A DNA stretch of 64,000 bases from the NCBI RefSeq assembly GCF_018623035.1, contig NZ_CP076023.1:372001-436000 (forward strand), read 5' to 3'. This DNA is from Cellulomonas dongxiuzhuiae. GTDB taxonomy: Bacteria > Actinomycetota > Actinomycetes > Actinomycetales > Cellulomonadaceae. The notes beneath the pieces were generated by a model, which saw only the letters and a list, made by a program, of their open reading frames with translations, had not been told where the DNA came from and ran no database searches. This document shows, one piece after another, positions 1 through 8,348 of this stretch. The translations under genes and the position numbers were made by a program. The number at the start of each line of letters is the position of its first letter. The stretch's first letter is position 1.

Positions 1-570
1 CAGCGTGCGGCCGAAGGCCCGCGTGTGCAGCCCCCAGCGCGCGGTGAGGAACTCGGCCTCGGCGTCACCGGGCGCGAGCGCCTCGCCCGGCCGCACGACG
101 ACGTGCGTCGTGGCGTCCCGCGGCCCGGGCCAGCGGCGTCGCGACGTGTACGTCAGGACGCCGTCGGCCTCGCTCACACGCATCCGGGCCCACGTGTACG
201 GGAGCGCGAACACGGCGCGCGTGCCGAGGACGAACGCCAGCCGGGACGCCTCGAGCGTCAGGAAGACGACGCCGCGACGCCCCTGCTCGTCGACCGAGTA
301 GAGCCGGACGTTGGTCTCGGGGAACGAGCCGAGCCACGGGACGCCGGGCCCGAAGCCGGCGCCCACGCCGACCATGCGGAACGGCACGAGCCCGACCCAG
401 CTCGCACCGTCGTGGACGTCCGGGCGGGTGCCGGGCGGCAGGAGTGGCGCGACGACGTCGGGTGCGACGCGCCAGTGGACGAACGTGAGGTCGCGCCACG
501 ACTGCCGCGTGATCGCCCGACCGGGTAGCTCGGGCGCCGTCGCGGTCACGGGCTGGGGCGGGCGCGGCAT
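1..570 (-). CDS. YqjF/DUF2071-family protein, 3' end cut by window edge
   Basis: The frame is open from an ATG at 570 to the left edge of the window, giving 190 residues without a stop, so the C-terminus lies outside. Residues 24-65 carry the usual DUF2071 opening: a WRDLTFVHW stretch, a proline-rich APLLPPGTRPDV segment, then GLVPFRMVG. A PETNVRLY motif follows, in which these proteins read ETN(V/L)R. The family is widespread in actinobacteria and Bacillus (YqjF) and has no established reaction. There is no Shine-Dalgarno sequence. A CATAGT hexamer ends 6 nt before the ATG, which suggests a leaderless mRNA. The family call is by recognition only. Confidence 0.8.
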   Translation of the reverse strand, partial: MPRPPQPVTATAPELPGRAITRQSWRDLTFVHWRVAPDVVAPLLPPGTRPDVHDGASWVGLVPFRMVGVGAGFGPGVPWLGSFPETNVRLYSVDEQGRRGVVFLTLEASRLAFVLGTRAVFALPYTWARMRVSEADGVLTYTSRRRWPGPRDATTHVVVRPGEALAPGDAEAEFLTARWGLHTRAFGRTL

Positions 571-626
571 GGCGCCACTATGCCCCCCTCGTGACCGGTA
601 CGGCGTCCAGGGCGCCGCGGGCGCGG

Positions 627-1151
627 TCAGCTCGTCCAGCGGATCTCGCCGTCGACCACCGTGCCCGTCGGTCGCAGGCCCACCGCACGAGCCACGCCGG
701 CCGACGCGTGATGGTCGGGGTGGACGTGGGCGACGAGGGTGTCGACGCCGTCCTTGCGCAGCCACGCTGCGACGGCGACCGCGGCCTCGCGCGCGTAGCC
801 GCGGCCCTGCTCGTCGCCGGCCACCACCCAGGCCAGCTCCGCCTCCCGCCCGCCGTCCGGTCGGCGCGTCAGCGTGGCCTGCACGGTGCCGACCGCACGT
901 CCGGTGTCGTGACGGCGCAGCACCCAGTTCAGCCACCCCTGCGTCCCGTCGGGGGAGCTCCCGACGACCTGTCGGGCGAAGAGGTCGCCCAGCTCCGCCC
1001 TCGAGGCGGGACGGCCGCCGGTGTAGGTGTGGAGGCGGGGGTCGTCGAGGACGTCGAACATCTCGTCGGCGTGGTCGGTCCGCAGCGGCTCGAGCACGAG
1101 GCGGGCAGCGTGGAGTGGCGCCGCCGCCGTCCATGAGGTGGGGGAGGACAT
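627..1151 (-). CDS. GNAT family N-acetyltransferase (RimJ/RimL-like)
   Basis: A 174-residue single-domain GNAT protein, the normal length for the RimJ/RimL-type group. Residues 16-24 (ARLVLEPLR) match the start of that group. The acetyl-CoA pyrophosphate loop is QGRGYA at 115-120, and the C-terminal strand contains GVARAVGLRPTG. Substrate cannot be predicted: these enzymes acetylate protein N-termini, antibiotics or small amines. It lies 56 bp upstream of the DUF2071 gene on the same strand, but each gene has its own promoter-like sequence. Here CATACT ends 6 nt before the ATG with no Shine-Dalgarno, again suggesting leaderless transcription. Confidence 0.85.
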   Translation of the reverse strand: MSSPTSWTAAAPLHAARLVLEPLRTDHADEMFDVLDDPRLHTYTGGRPASRAELGDLFARQVVGSSPDGTQGWLNWVLRRHDTGRAVGTVQATLTRRPDGGREAELAWVVAGDEQGRGYAREAAVAVAAWLRKDGVDTLVAHVHPDHHASAGVARAVGLRPTGTVVDGEIRWTS

Positions 1152-1334
1152 CGGCGCAGTATGCCCACCCGTCCGTCGGCGTGCTGGTCGACGACGTCCT
1201 CCTCGGCGGCGGTGCGTGGTCTGTCGGGACGCGCGCGACGGGAGGCGTCCCTACGCTGCGAAGGGGCGACGGTCGCGTGGGGGCCTGCGCCGGCGGGGGA
1301 CGCTCGGGCGGACGCGCCCAGGACGGAGCACGGC

Positions 1335-4300
1335 GTGACCAGTCGCACGGTGCCGACCGGGCCCGACGCGCCGCCGGGTCCGACGGTTCACGCCCGCGCT
1401 CGCGGCGACCGAGGCGCGACACCGGCACCCCGGGACGTCCTGGTCGCCGGCCGCTGGGCCGACACGGTCGCGAAGGTCGCGGCCCGGGTGGCTCAGGGGT
1501 TCGCGGCGTGGCAGGTCGTGGCACTGCTCCTCCTGCCGTTCGCGCCCGGTGCGGTGCGCGCGGTCGGGCGGGTGCTCTCGGTGCTGAACCTCCCGTCCCA
1601 GCCCGCGTTCTTCTCGCTGGCGCTCCTCGCGATGGTCGCGTCGGGCCTGCTGCGTCGCCTGCGGGTGGCGCTCTTGTTCCTCGTCCTGGCATGGCAGGGC
1701 CCCGTGGTGGTCGCTGGCCTGGTCACGGCGCTCGTGTGGGCGTTCGACCCCGCGGGGCGGGCCGAGCTCGGCGTGACGCCGCGGGACGTCGTCGCGTGGG
1801 CCGTCGCGGTCGTCGCGGTGTCCGTGCTGGTCAGCGCACGCGCGGCGTTCCCGGCGCGAGTGCGGCCGGGCGCGTGGTGGCGGTCCCTGCTGGTCGCCGC
1901 CGCGTTCGTCGTCGCCGGGGCGCTGCTGTCGTTCGGGCTGCTGCGGCTCGTCGGGCACGGGCTGCCCCCGACGGGCGACCAGCTGCGCTGGGCGCTCGCG
2001 CAGGCGTTCGGTGCGTACGGCTCGGTGCTCGACCCGGGGACGGTCGGGCGCGTGCCCGCGTGGGTCGGCGTCGCCGGCGGGTTCGTGGCCGCGGTCGGTC
2101 TGGTGCTGGCGCTCATCCTGTTCGGGCGTTCCCGGGAACCGGTGGGCACCGACGCCGCCGACGACCGGCTGCAGGTCCGGCGGTTGCTGCTCGAGTTCCC
2201 GTCCGCCGACTCCCTCGGGTACTTCGCGACGCGGGACGACCGGTCGACCGTGTTCTCGGCCGACCGGCGGGCCGCCGTGTCGTTCCGCGTCGTGTCCAGC
2301 GTCTGCCTCGCGGCCGGGGACCCGCTCGGCGACCCGAACGCGTGGCCGGACGCCGTCGCCCGGTGGCTCGCGACGGCGCGACGGTACGGCTGGGTGCCCG
2401 CGGTGACGTCGACGACCGAGGCGGGTGCGCGGGCCTACCGGGCGGTCGGGCTGCACCCGATCGCGATGGGCGACGAGGCCGTGATCGTCACCCGGTCCTT
2501 CGACCTGGCGAGCCCCGCCATGCGTGGTGTGCGCCGCGCGGTGGAGCGGGGACGCCACGCCGGCTACGAGGTCCGGGTCCGGCGGCAGGCGGACGTACCG
2601 CCGGACGAGCTGGCCGCCGTCGTGGCGGAGGCGGACCGGTGGCGCAGCGGCCAGGAGCGCGGGTACTCGATGGCGCTCGACCGGTTCGGCTCACCGGTCG
2701 ACCCGCGTGAGGTCGTCGTCACCGCGCACGACGCTCAGGGGCGCCTGCGCGGGGTGCTGTCCTTCGTCCCGTGGGGACGGCGCGGCCTGTCGCTGGACGT
2801 CATGCGGCGCTCGCCCGACGCGGTCACGGGCGTCACCGAGCTCATGGTGTCCGGGCTGGTGGACGCGTCGCGTGACATCGGTGTGGAGCGGATCTCCATG
2901 AACTTCGCGATGTTCCGCGAGACGTTCCAGCTCGGTGAGCGCGTCGGCGCGACCCCGGTGCAGCGCCTGAACCGGCGGGTGCTGCTGCTCGCGTCGCGCT
3001 TCTGGCAGCTCGAGCAGCTGTACCGCTCGAACGAGAAGTACCTGCCCGAGTGGCAGCCGCGCGTGCTGTGCTACGAGGCCGCGGGGCACCTGACCCGGGT
3101 GGTGCTCGCGCTCGGGCAGGCCGAGGGCTTCGTGCCCCCGCTGCGTCGGCTGAGCGGCGCCGAGCGGGCGCCGGTGCGCGCGGCCGACGACCCCGCGTTC
3201 GTCGCCGCGGCGCTCGCGCAGGAGCGGGACCTGCTCGCGGTCAAGGTCGCTCCGCGTCGGCTCACCCAGCAGCAGCGCGTCCGCCACGCGAAGCTCGACG
3301 TCCTGCGCGGGGCCGGGACGGACCCGTACCCCGTCGTCGTGCCGCGCACCCACACCGTCGGAGCGGTGCGCGGCGTCGCGCTCGACGGGCCGCAGGTGTC
3401 GGTCGTCGGGCGGGTCGTGCGGCTGCGTGACCTCGGCGGCGTCGTGTTCGCGGTGCTCCGGGAGGGGACCGACGAGGTGCAGGCGCTGCTCACGAGGTCC
3501 GACACCGCCGGGCTCGACCTGTGGCGTCGCGTGGTCGATCTGGGGGACCACGTCGGCGTGACCGGCCCCGTCACGCACAGCCGCAGCGGTCAGCTCAGCG
3601 TCGCCGGGTCCTCGTGGCGGATGGCGGCCAAGGCCCTGACGCCGCCGCCGGACAAGCGGCACGGCCTGGCCGACGCCGAGGCGCGTGTGCGGCTGCGGCA
3701 CATGGACCTCGCGCTGCACGACGCCGCGGCGGCCGCGCTGCGCGCCCGGTCGACGGCGGTGTGGTCCCTCCGCAGCTCGCTGGTCGACCGCGGCTTCCTC
3801 GAGGTCGAGACGCCGGTCCTGCAGCGCGTCCACGGCGGCGCCAACGCGCGTCCCTTCACCACCCACATCAACGCGTACGACCTCGACCTGTACCTGCGGA
3901 TCGCGCCCGAGCTGTTCCTCAAGCGGCTCATGGTCGGCGGCGTCGGCAAGGTGTTCGAGCTCGGCCGCAACTTCCGCAACGAGGGCGTCGACGCGACGCA
4001 CAACCCGGAGTTCACGTCGATGGAGGCGTACGAGGCGTTCGGCGACTACACGACGATGCGCGACCTCACGCGTGAGCTCGTCGTCGCCGCGGCCGTCGCG
4101 GTGCACGGCGAGCCCGTGGCGCACCGGCCGGGCGGCGGCGTCGTGCGGCTCGACGGGCCGTGGCCCGTCGTCACCGTGCACGAGGCCGTGTCGCGGGCCG
4201 TCGACCGCGAGGTGACCCCCGACCTGCCGCTGGGCGAGCTGCAGGGCCTGTGCGCCAGCCTGGGCCTGGCGTGGGAGCCGACGGAGACGCACGGCGCGCT

Positions 4301-4709
4301 GGTGTCCGAGCTGTACGACCGGTTCGTCGAGGGGCAGACCGTCGCACCGACCTTCTACACCGACTTCCCTGTGGAGACGTCGCCGCTCACGCGCGCGCAC
4401 CGCAGCGACCCGCGCCTCGCCGAGCGCTGGGACCTCGTGGCGTTCGGCGCCGAGCTGGGCACGGCGTACTCCGAGCTGGTCGACCCGGTCGAGCAGCGCA
4501 AGCGACTCACCGCGCAGTCGGTCCTCGCCGCGGCCGGCGACCCCGCGGCGATGGAGGTCGACGAGGACTTCCTCGACGCGCTGGAGTTCGCCATGCCGCC
4601 CACGGGGGGAGTTGGCATCGGGGTCGACCGCGTCGTCATGACGCTCGTCGGCGGCACCATCCGGGACACGCTCGCCTTCCCGTTCCTGCGGCCGCAGGGG
4701 CGCACGTGA
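1335..4709 (+). CDS. lysX: Bifunctional lysyl-tRNA synthetase / phosphatidylglycerol lysyltransferase
   Basis: LysX makes lysyl-tRNA with its C-terminal class II synthetase and transfers the lysine to phosphatidylglycerol with its membrane-bound N-terminal part. This lowers the negative charge of the membrane and protects against cationic peptides. From a GTG at 1335 (GGACGGAG seven bases upstream) the protein has 1124 residues, close to mycobacterial LysX. About seven hydrophobic segments lie at roughly 45-270. An MprF-like DUF2156 transferase domain covers about 280-580, an OB fold about 690-760, and the synthetase core follows. Class II motif 2 is FRNEGVDATHNPEFT near 880-894 and motif 3 is GIGVDRVVM near 1094-1102. 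An upstream in-frame ATG at 1161 would add 58 unconserved-looking residues. A TACGCT hexamer at 1252-1257 is a promoter candidate. The housekeeping lysS should lie elsewhere. Confidence 0.93.
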   Translation: MTSRTVPTGPDAPPGPTVHARARGDRGATPAPRDVLVAGRWADTVAKVAARVAQGFAAWQVVALLLLPFAPGAVRAVGRVLSVLNLPSQPAFFSLALLAMVASGLLRRLRVALLFLVLAWQGPVVVAGLVTALVWAFDPAGRAELGVTPRDVVAWAVAVVAVSVLVSARAAFPARVRPGAWWRSLLVAAAFVVAGALLSFGLLRLVGHGLPPTGDQLRWALAQAFGAYGSVLDPGTVGRVPAWVGVAGGFVAAVGLVLALILFGRSREPVGTDAADDRLQVRRLLLEFPSADSLGYFATRDDRSTVFSADRRAAVSFRVVSSVCLAAGDPLGDPNAWPDAVARWLATARRYGWVPAVTSTTEAGARAYRAVGLHPIAMGDEAVIVTRSFDLASPAMRGVRRAVERGRHAGYEVRVRRQADVPPDELAAVVAEADRWRSGQERGYSMALDRFGSPVDPREVVVTAHDAQGRLRGVLSFVPWGRRGLSLDVMRRSPDAVTGVTELMVSGLVDASRDIGVERISMNFAMFRETFQLGERVGATPVQRLNRRVLLLASRFWQLEQLYRSNEKYLPEWQPRVLCYEAAGHLTRVVLALGQAEGFVPPLRRLSGAERAPVRAADDPAFVAAALAQERDLLAVKVAPRRLTQQQRVRHAKLDVLRGAGTDPYPVVVPRTHTVGAVRGVALDGPQVSVVGRVVRLRDLGGVVFAVLREGTDEVQALLTRSDTAGLDLWRRVVDLGDHVGVTGPVTHSRSGQLSVAGSSWRMAAKALTPPPDKRHGLADAEARVRLRHMDLALHDAAAAALRARSTAVWSLRSSLVDRGFLEVETPVLQRVHGGANARPFTTHINAYDLDLYLRIAPELFLKRLMVGGVGKVFELGRNFRNEGVDATHNPEFTSMEAYEAFGDYTTMRDLTRELVVAAAVAVHGEPVAHRPGGGVVRLDGPWPVVTVHEAVSRAVDREVTPDLPLGELQGLCASLGLAWEPTETHGALVSELYDRFVEGQTVAPTFYTDFPVETSPLTRAHRSDPRLAERWDLVAFGAELGTAYSELVDPVEQRKRLTAQSVLAAAGDPAAMEVDEDFLDALEFAMPPTGGVGIGVDRVVMTLVGGTIRDTLAFPFLRPQGRT

Positions 4710-5557
4710 CGCTCGCGCTCCTGGCCGCCGTCGCCGCCGCGGTCGGGTACGGCGTGAGCACGGTGCTGGAGGCGGTCGGCACCCGACGCTCCCCGGGGGC
4801 GGGCGCGCTGCGGCAGCCGCTCGTGCTCGGCGCGCTGGTCCTGGACGGCGCCGCGTGGCTGGCGTCCCTGCTCGCCCTCGACCGGTTGCCGCTGTTCGCT
4901 GTGCAGGCGATCCAGGCGTCGTCGGTCGTGGTCGTCGTGGTCCTGGCGCGGTTCGTCCTCGGTGCGCGCACGCGCCGCCGGGACGTCCTGGCTGTCGCGG
5001 TGGTCGTCGCCGCACTCGTCGTCGTCGCGCTGGGGGCCGGTGAGCAGCCGGCCGTGGCACCACCAGTGGGGTTCACCACGGCGATGCTCGTCGCCGCCGG
5101 GGTGCTGGTCGCTGCGCTCGTGGCCGCGTACGCGCGGGGCGGTGCGCCCCTGCTCACGGTGCTCGCCGGGCTGGGCTACTCGGGAGCCGCGATCGGCGCC
5201 CGCGGCGCGCACGCGTCCGGGGACCTGCTCGCCACCGTGCGGCAGCCGTTGGCGGTCGTGATCGTGGTGTGCGGGGGCGTGGGGGTGCTGGCGTACCTGC
5301 GTGCCCTCGAGCGGGGGTCGGCGGGCGGCGTGGCCGCGTTGTCGTCGGTCGTGGAGGTGCTCGTGCCCGGCGTGGTGGGCGTCGCCGTCCTCGGTGACAC
5401 CGTCCGTGCGGGGTGGGCCGTCCCGGTGGCGCTCGCGGTCGTCACGGCGGTGGCCGGGTGCGTCGTCCTGGCCAGGAGCCCCGCGAGCGTCGCGGCGGAG
5501 GGTGCGGGAGGTGTCGCGGAGCGCGACGCGTCCGTCCGGCGCGTCCAAGGCACCTGA
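4706..5557 (+). CDS. EamA/DMT-like integral membrane protein coupled to lysX
   Basis: Starts with a GTG whose last two bases belong to the lysX stop (GTGA overlap), so translation is almost certainly coupled. The 283-residue product has nine or ten hydrophobic helices, with the two-halves layout of drug/metabolite transporters: small Gly/Ala-rich helices and a polar turn near the middle. The C-terminal tail from about 260 is charged and probably cytoplasmic. No signature fixes a substrate. By position it may serve the LysX product, for example in lipid flipping or peptide resistance; that is inference. MprF proteins carry their own flippase domain, so a separate transporter beside the shorter LysX would make sense. 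Confidence 0.8.
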   Translation: MTLALLAAVAAAVGYGVSTVLEAVGTRRSPGAGALRQPLVLGALVLDGAAWLASLLALDRLPLFAVQAIQASSVVVVVVLARFVLGARTRRRDVLAVAVVVAALVVVALGAGEQPAVAPPVGFTTAMLVAAGVLVAALVAAYARGGAPLLTVLAGLGYSGAAIGARGAHASGDLLATVRQPLAVVIVVCGGVGVLAYLRALERGSAGGVAALSSVVEVLVPGVVGVAVLGDTVRAGWAVPVALAVVTAVAGCVVLARSPASVAAEGAGGVAERDASVRRVQGT

Positions 5558-5677
5558 CCGCGGCGACGACGCCCGGCGGCGCCGACGCGGACGGTCCGTC
5601 GGACGGCGTCCCGTCAGGTCGTCCAGCGGACCTCCGCGGCCCGGCTGCGCTCCCGTCACCTCACCTACGCTCGTGAC

Positions 5678-6214
5678 GTGACCACCGACGTCGTCGTCCT
5701 CAACGGCGGGTCCAGCTCGGGCACCACGACGGTCGCGCGGGCGCTGCAGGGCATGCTCGACGACGCGTGGCTGCTGCTCGGCGTGGACGACCTCGTCGAC
5801 GCGCTGCCCCGCCACGGCCCGGGAGCCGCCGCGACCATCACGTTCCCGCCCGACGGGTCCGTGCTGGTCGGTCCCGTGTTCCTGCGCGTCCAGGAGGCGT
5901 GGCTGGCGGGCATCGCCGCCATCGCGCGGGCCGGGGTCGGCGTCCTGCTCGACGACGTCCTGCTCGCCGGCGGCGCGTCGCAGGACCGCCTCGCCGCGGC
6001 GCTGTCCGGGCTCGACCTGCTGTGGGTCGGGGTGCGGTGCGACGCCGACGTGGCCGCCGCACGCGAGGCCGGTCGCGCGGACCGGGTGACCGGCATGGCG
6101 GTGGCCCAGGCCGAGGCCGTCCACCGTGGCGTGCGGTACGACGTCGAGGTCGACACGTCGCGGGCCTCGCCGGAGGACTGCGCGCGGGTGGTCCTGGCGG
6201 CGCTCGCGGCCTGA
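5678..6214 (+). CDS. Chloramphenicol phosphotransferase-like P-loop protein with altered Walker A
   Basis: 178 residues with the overall pattern of the CPT family (small P-loop kinases, some of which phosphorylate chloramphenicol). There is an N-terminal strand followed by NGGSSSGTTT at 9-18. A VDDLVDALP segment follows at about 35-43, where these kinases have their catalytic Asp, and an LLDDVLL segment occupies the usual Walker B strand region. The Walker A loop normally ends GK(S/T), but the codon at residue 16 is ACC, so the ATP-binding lysine is replaced by threonine. The protein may have lost kinase activity or use nucleotide differently. TACGCT ends 6 nt before the GTG start, without a Shine-Dalgarno. 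Confidence 0.75.
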   Translation: MTTDVVVLNGGSSSGTTTVARALQGMLDDAWLLLGVDDLVDALPRHGPGAAATITFPPDGSVLVGPVFLRVQEAWLAGIAAIARAGVGVLLDDVLLAGGASQDRLAAALSGLDLLWVGVRCDADVAAAREAGRADRVTGMAVAQAEAVHRGVRYDVEVDTSRASPEDCARVVLAALAA

Positions 6215-6258
6215 CGCCGACCTGCCGGGACGCGCCGAGCGCGCGGTCGGGACCCTCC

Positions 6259-7527
6259 TCAGGGCGTCGAGGCCGGTGGACGCCGTCCCCACACCGGCAC
6301 CCGCTCGGGCCGCGGGCCGACGCCGACGAGGCGGGCCGTGAGCGCGCTGAGGGCGGGCACCCGCCGCAGGAGCCGGAGCACGCGGACGGGCGGCCCGCCG
6401 TCCGCCCCAGCGACGACGGGCCCGATGGCCCGTGCGTGCATCGCGCGCTGCACCCCCTGGATGACCGCGGTGGGCAGGCGGCGTCGCGCCTGCACGCGCG
6501 CGACGACGTGCGCGGGGAACGCGTCGCGGAACGCCCCGGACCGCAGCGGCGCCACCAGGACGCGCGCCGCCGCGATCGCGTCCTGCACCGCGAGGTTGAC
6601 CCCGACCCCGCCGACGGGGGACATCGCGTGAGCGGCGTCGCCGAGGCACAGCACGCCGGGCGCGGACCAGCGGCGCAACCGCTCGAGGCGCACGTCGAGG
6701 TGCTTGACGTCGTCCATCGAGGCGAGGCGGTGGACGTCCTCGGCGACCTCGGGGACGAGCTCGGCCACCTCGGTCCGGAACACCTCGATGCCGCGCGCCC
6801 GCAGCGCCGCGTCGGTGCCCTTGGGGCCCAGGTACGCCATCTGCAGGTAGCCCTCGCGGGGGATCGTCACGAGCGCGCGCCCCGGGGTGAGGCGCGGCAT
6901 GAGCGCACCGCCGACGGGTCGGCTCGTCGGGACCTTGAACCACCAGACGTCGAACGGGACGGGGAACTGCCGGGCGGGCAGCCCGACGGCGCGTCGGACG
7001 ACCGACCAGCGGCCGTCGCACGCCACGACGAGGTCGGCGCGCAGGGTTCCCTCGCCCTGCGGCGTCCGGTACCTGACGCCCGTGACGCGGTCGCCGGCGC
7101 GCACGACGTCGGTCACCTCGTGCTCGCGCAGCAGCGTGAACCCCGGCTCCGCGCCGGCCGCGTCGGCGAGCAGGTCGAGCAGGTCCCACTGCGGGACCAT
7201 CGCGATGTACGGGTACGGCACGCGCAGGCGTGAGAAGTCGACGACGGGTACGGGCGCGCCGCCCGAGGGGTCGGGCAGCCTGATGGCCTCGACGCGCGAG
7301 TGCGGCAGCGCGAGGAAGCGCTCGATGAGCCCGAGGTCGTCCAGGGCCTGGAGCGTCGACGGGTGCACGGTGTCGCCGCGGAAGTCCCGCAGGAAGTCGG
7401 CGTGCTTCTCCAGGACCGTGACGTCGACGCCGGCGCGTGCCAGGAGCAGGCCGAGCATGAGGCCGGCGGGTCCGCCGCCGACGACCGCGCACGTCGTCCG
7501 AGCCTGAGTGGTGCCGTCGGACGTCAT
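6259..7527 (-). CDS. FAD-dependent aromatic monooxygenase/oxidoreductase
   Basis: A 422-residue flavoprotein of the p-hydroxybenzoate hydroxylase/UbiH fold. The dinucleotide loop GGGPAGLMLG is at 17-26 and the acidic end of the second strand is TVLEKH. The DG motif reads VVACDGRWS. The second FAD motif, GDAAHAMSPVGGVGVN, is near residue 295, with the conserved Pro and Gly-rich turn. These features place it among class A flavin monooxygenases that hydroxylate aromatic or polyketide substrates with NAD(P)H. The natural substrate is not predictable. The ATG at 7527 is preceded by AGGGGGT; an upstream extension in frame looks non-coding. The gene stands alone between the kinase-like gene (convergent) and the DHFR-like gene. 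Confidence 0.88.
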   Translation of the reverse strand: MTSDGTTQARTTCAVVGGGPAGLMLGLLLARAGVDVTVLEKHADFLRDFRGDTVHPSTLQALDDLGLIERFLALPHSRVEAIRLPDPSGGAPVPVVDFSRLRVPYPYIAMVPQWDLLDLLADAAGAEPGFTLLREHEVTDVVRAGDRVTGVRYRTPQGEGTLRADLVVACDGRWSVVRRAVGLPARQFPVPFDVWWFKVPTSRPVGGALMPRLTPGRALVTIPREGYLQMAYLGPKGTDAALRARGIEVFRTEVAELVPEVAEDVHRLASMDDVKHLDVRLERLRRWSAPGVLCLGDAAHAMSPVGGVGVNLAVQDAIAAARVLVAPLRSGAFRDAFPAHVVARVQARRRLPTAVIQGVQRAMHARAIGPVVAGADGGPPVRVLRLLRRVPALSALTARLVGVGPRPERVPVWGRRPPASTP

Positions 7528-7610
7528 CGGGACCCCCTGTCCTCGGGGGACATCCTGCCCGATCTGCGCGGTGTGTCCAGGTTCCGTCTGTCGTGACGCG
7601 ACCGCCAGCG

Positions 7611-8177
7611 TCAGGTAGTGCCGCGTACCGCGTAGTGCACGTAGACCCCACCGTTGGCGAACCGACGGGTGTCCAGCAGCTCCAGGTCGAGCCGCACGCC
7701 CCGGGGCAACGCCGGCTTGCCGCCGCCCACGACCACCGGGCACAGCAGCAGCACGCACTCGTCGACGAGCCCGTGCCGGAACGCCTCGGCCCCGAGGATC
7801 GCGCCGCCGACGCTCAGGTCCGCGCTGGACTCCTCCTTGAGCCGTCGCACCGCCTCGGGGTCGAACTGCCGCTCGATCCGCGTGCGCGCCGTGGACACCG
7901 CGTCGAGCGTCGTGGAGTAGACGACCTTGTCGGCATCGCGCCAGATCCCCGCGTACTCGCGGACGACGGCCGGCTCGTCCGTCAACCAGTCGTCGTCCTC
8001 CCAGACGCGCATCGTCTCGTACATGCGCCGGCCGTAGAGCGACGTGCCGATGCCGCGCTCGTGCTCGTTCCAGAAGGCGTGCACGGCCTCGTCGGGGACT
8101 GACCAGTCGAAGGCGCCGGTCTCGTCCTCCAGGTAGCCGTCGAGCGAGGTGTTCGCCGCGTAGATCAGCTTGCCCAT
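7611..8177 (-). CDS. Dihydrofolate reductase-like (RibD C-terminal domain) protein
   Basis: 188 residues with the typical RibD_C/DHFR-like pattern: KLIYAANTSLDGY at the N-terminus, a TSLYGRRMYE helix start, a YSTTLD strand, SVGGAILGAE near 122-131 (the NADPH phosphate loop) and a CPVVVGGGKPAL strand-turn near 145-157. Proteins of this type are NADPH-dependent reductases and are common as orphan genes in actinobacteria. They are not the essential folate enzyme, and the substrate is unknown. It is in the same direction as the upstream LPMO gene but separated from it by a strong hairpin, so it is probably its own unit. Confidence 0.87.
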   Translation of the reverse strand: MGKLIYAANTSLDGYLEDETGAFDWSVPDEAVHAFWNEHERGIGTSLYGRRMYETMRVWEDDDWLTDEPAVVREYAGIWRDADKVVYSTTLDAVSTARTRIERQFDPEAVRRLKEESSADLSVGGAILGAEAFRHGLVDECVLLLCPVVVGGGKPALPRGVRLDLELLDTRRFANGGVYVHYAVRGTT

Positions 8178-8281
8178 GGGTGCCTCCGGTGGGCCGGGGA
8201 GTTCAGGTTGGCAGCGGCCCCGGGCACCGGCAAGAGGGTGCCGGGACGTTCGTGGCGTCGTCCGGTCCTGCCCGGACGCAC

Positions 8282-8313
8282 GACCGGCCGGGGCGTCCTC
8301 GCCCCGGCCGGTC
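8282..8313 (-). terminator. Strong hairpin downstream of the LPMO gene
   Basis: A perfect 14-bp inverted repeat (8282-8295 and 8300-8313) with the 4-nt loop TCCT, 31 bp beyond the LPMO stop codon. There is no T-run, as is usual for actinobacterial terminators. It separates the LPMO transcript from the DHFR-like gene. Confidence 0.7.
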
Positions 8314-8314
8314 G

Positions 8315-8348
8315 TCGCAGCGTCTGTCAGCTCGCAGCGTCTGTCAGC
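8315..8348. repeat. 17-bp tandem duplication across the LPMO stop codon
   Basis: Two identical 17-bp copies (8315-8331 and 8332-8348; unit TCGCAGCGTCTGTCAGC) in direct contact. The right copy contains the LPMO stop codon (8344-8346) and its last codon; the left copy duplicates this into the 3' untranslated region. It looks like a recent slippage or recombination event. Confidence 0.75.
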
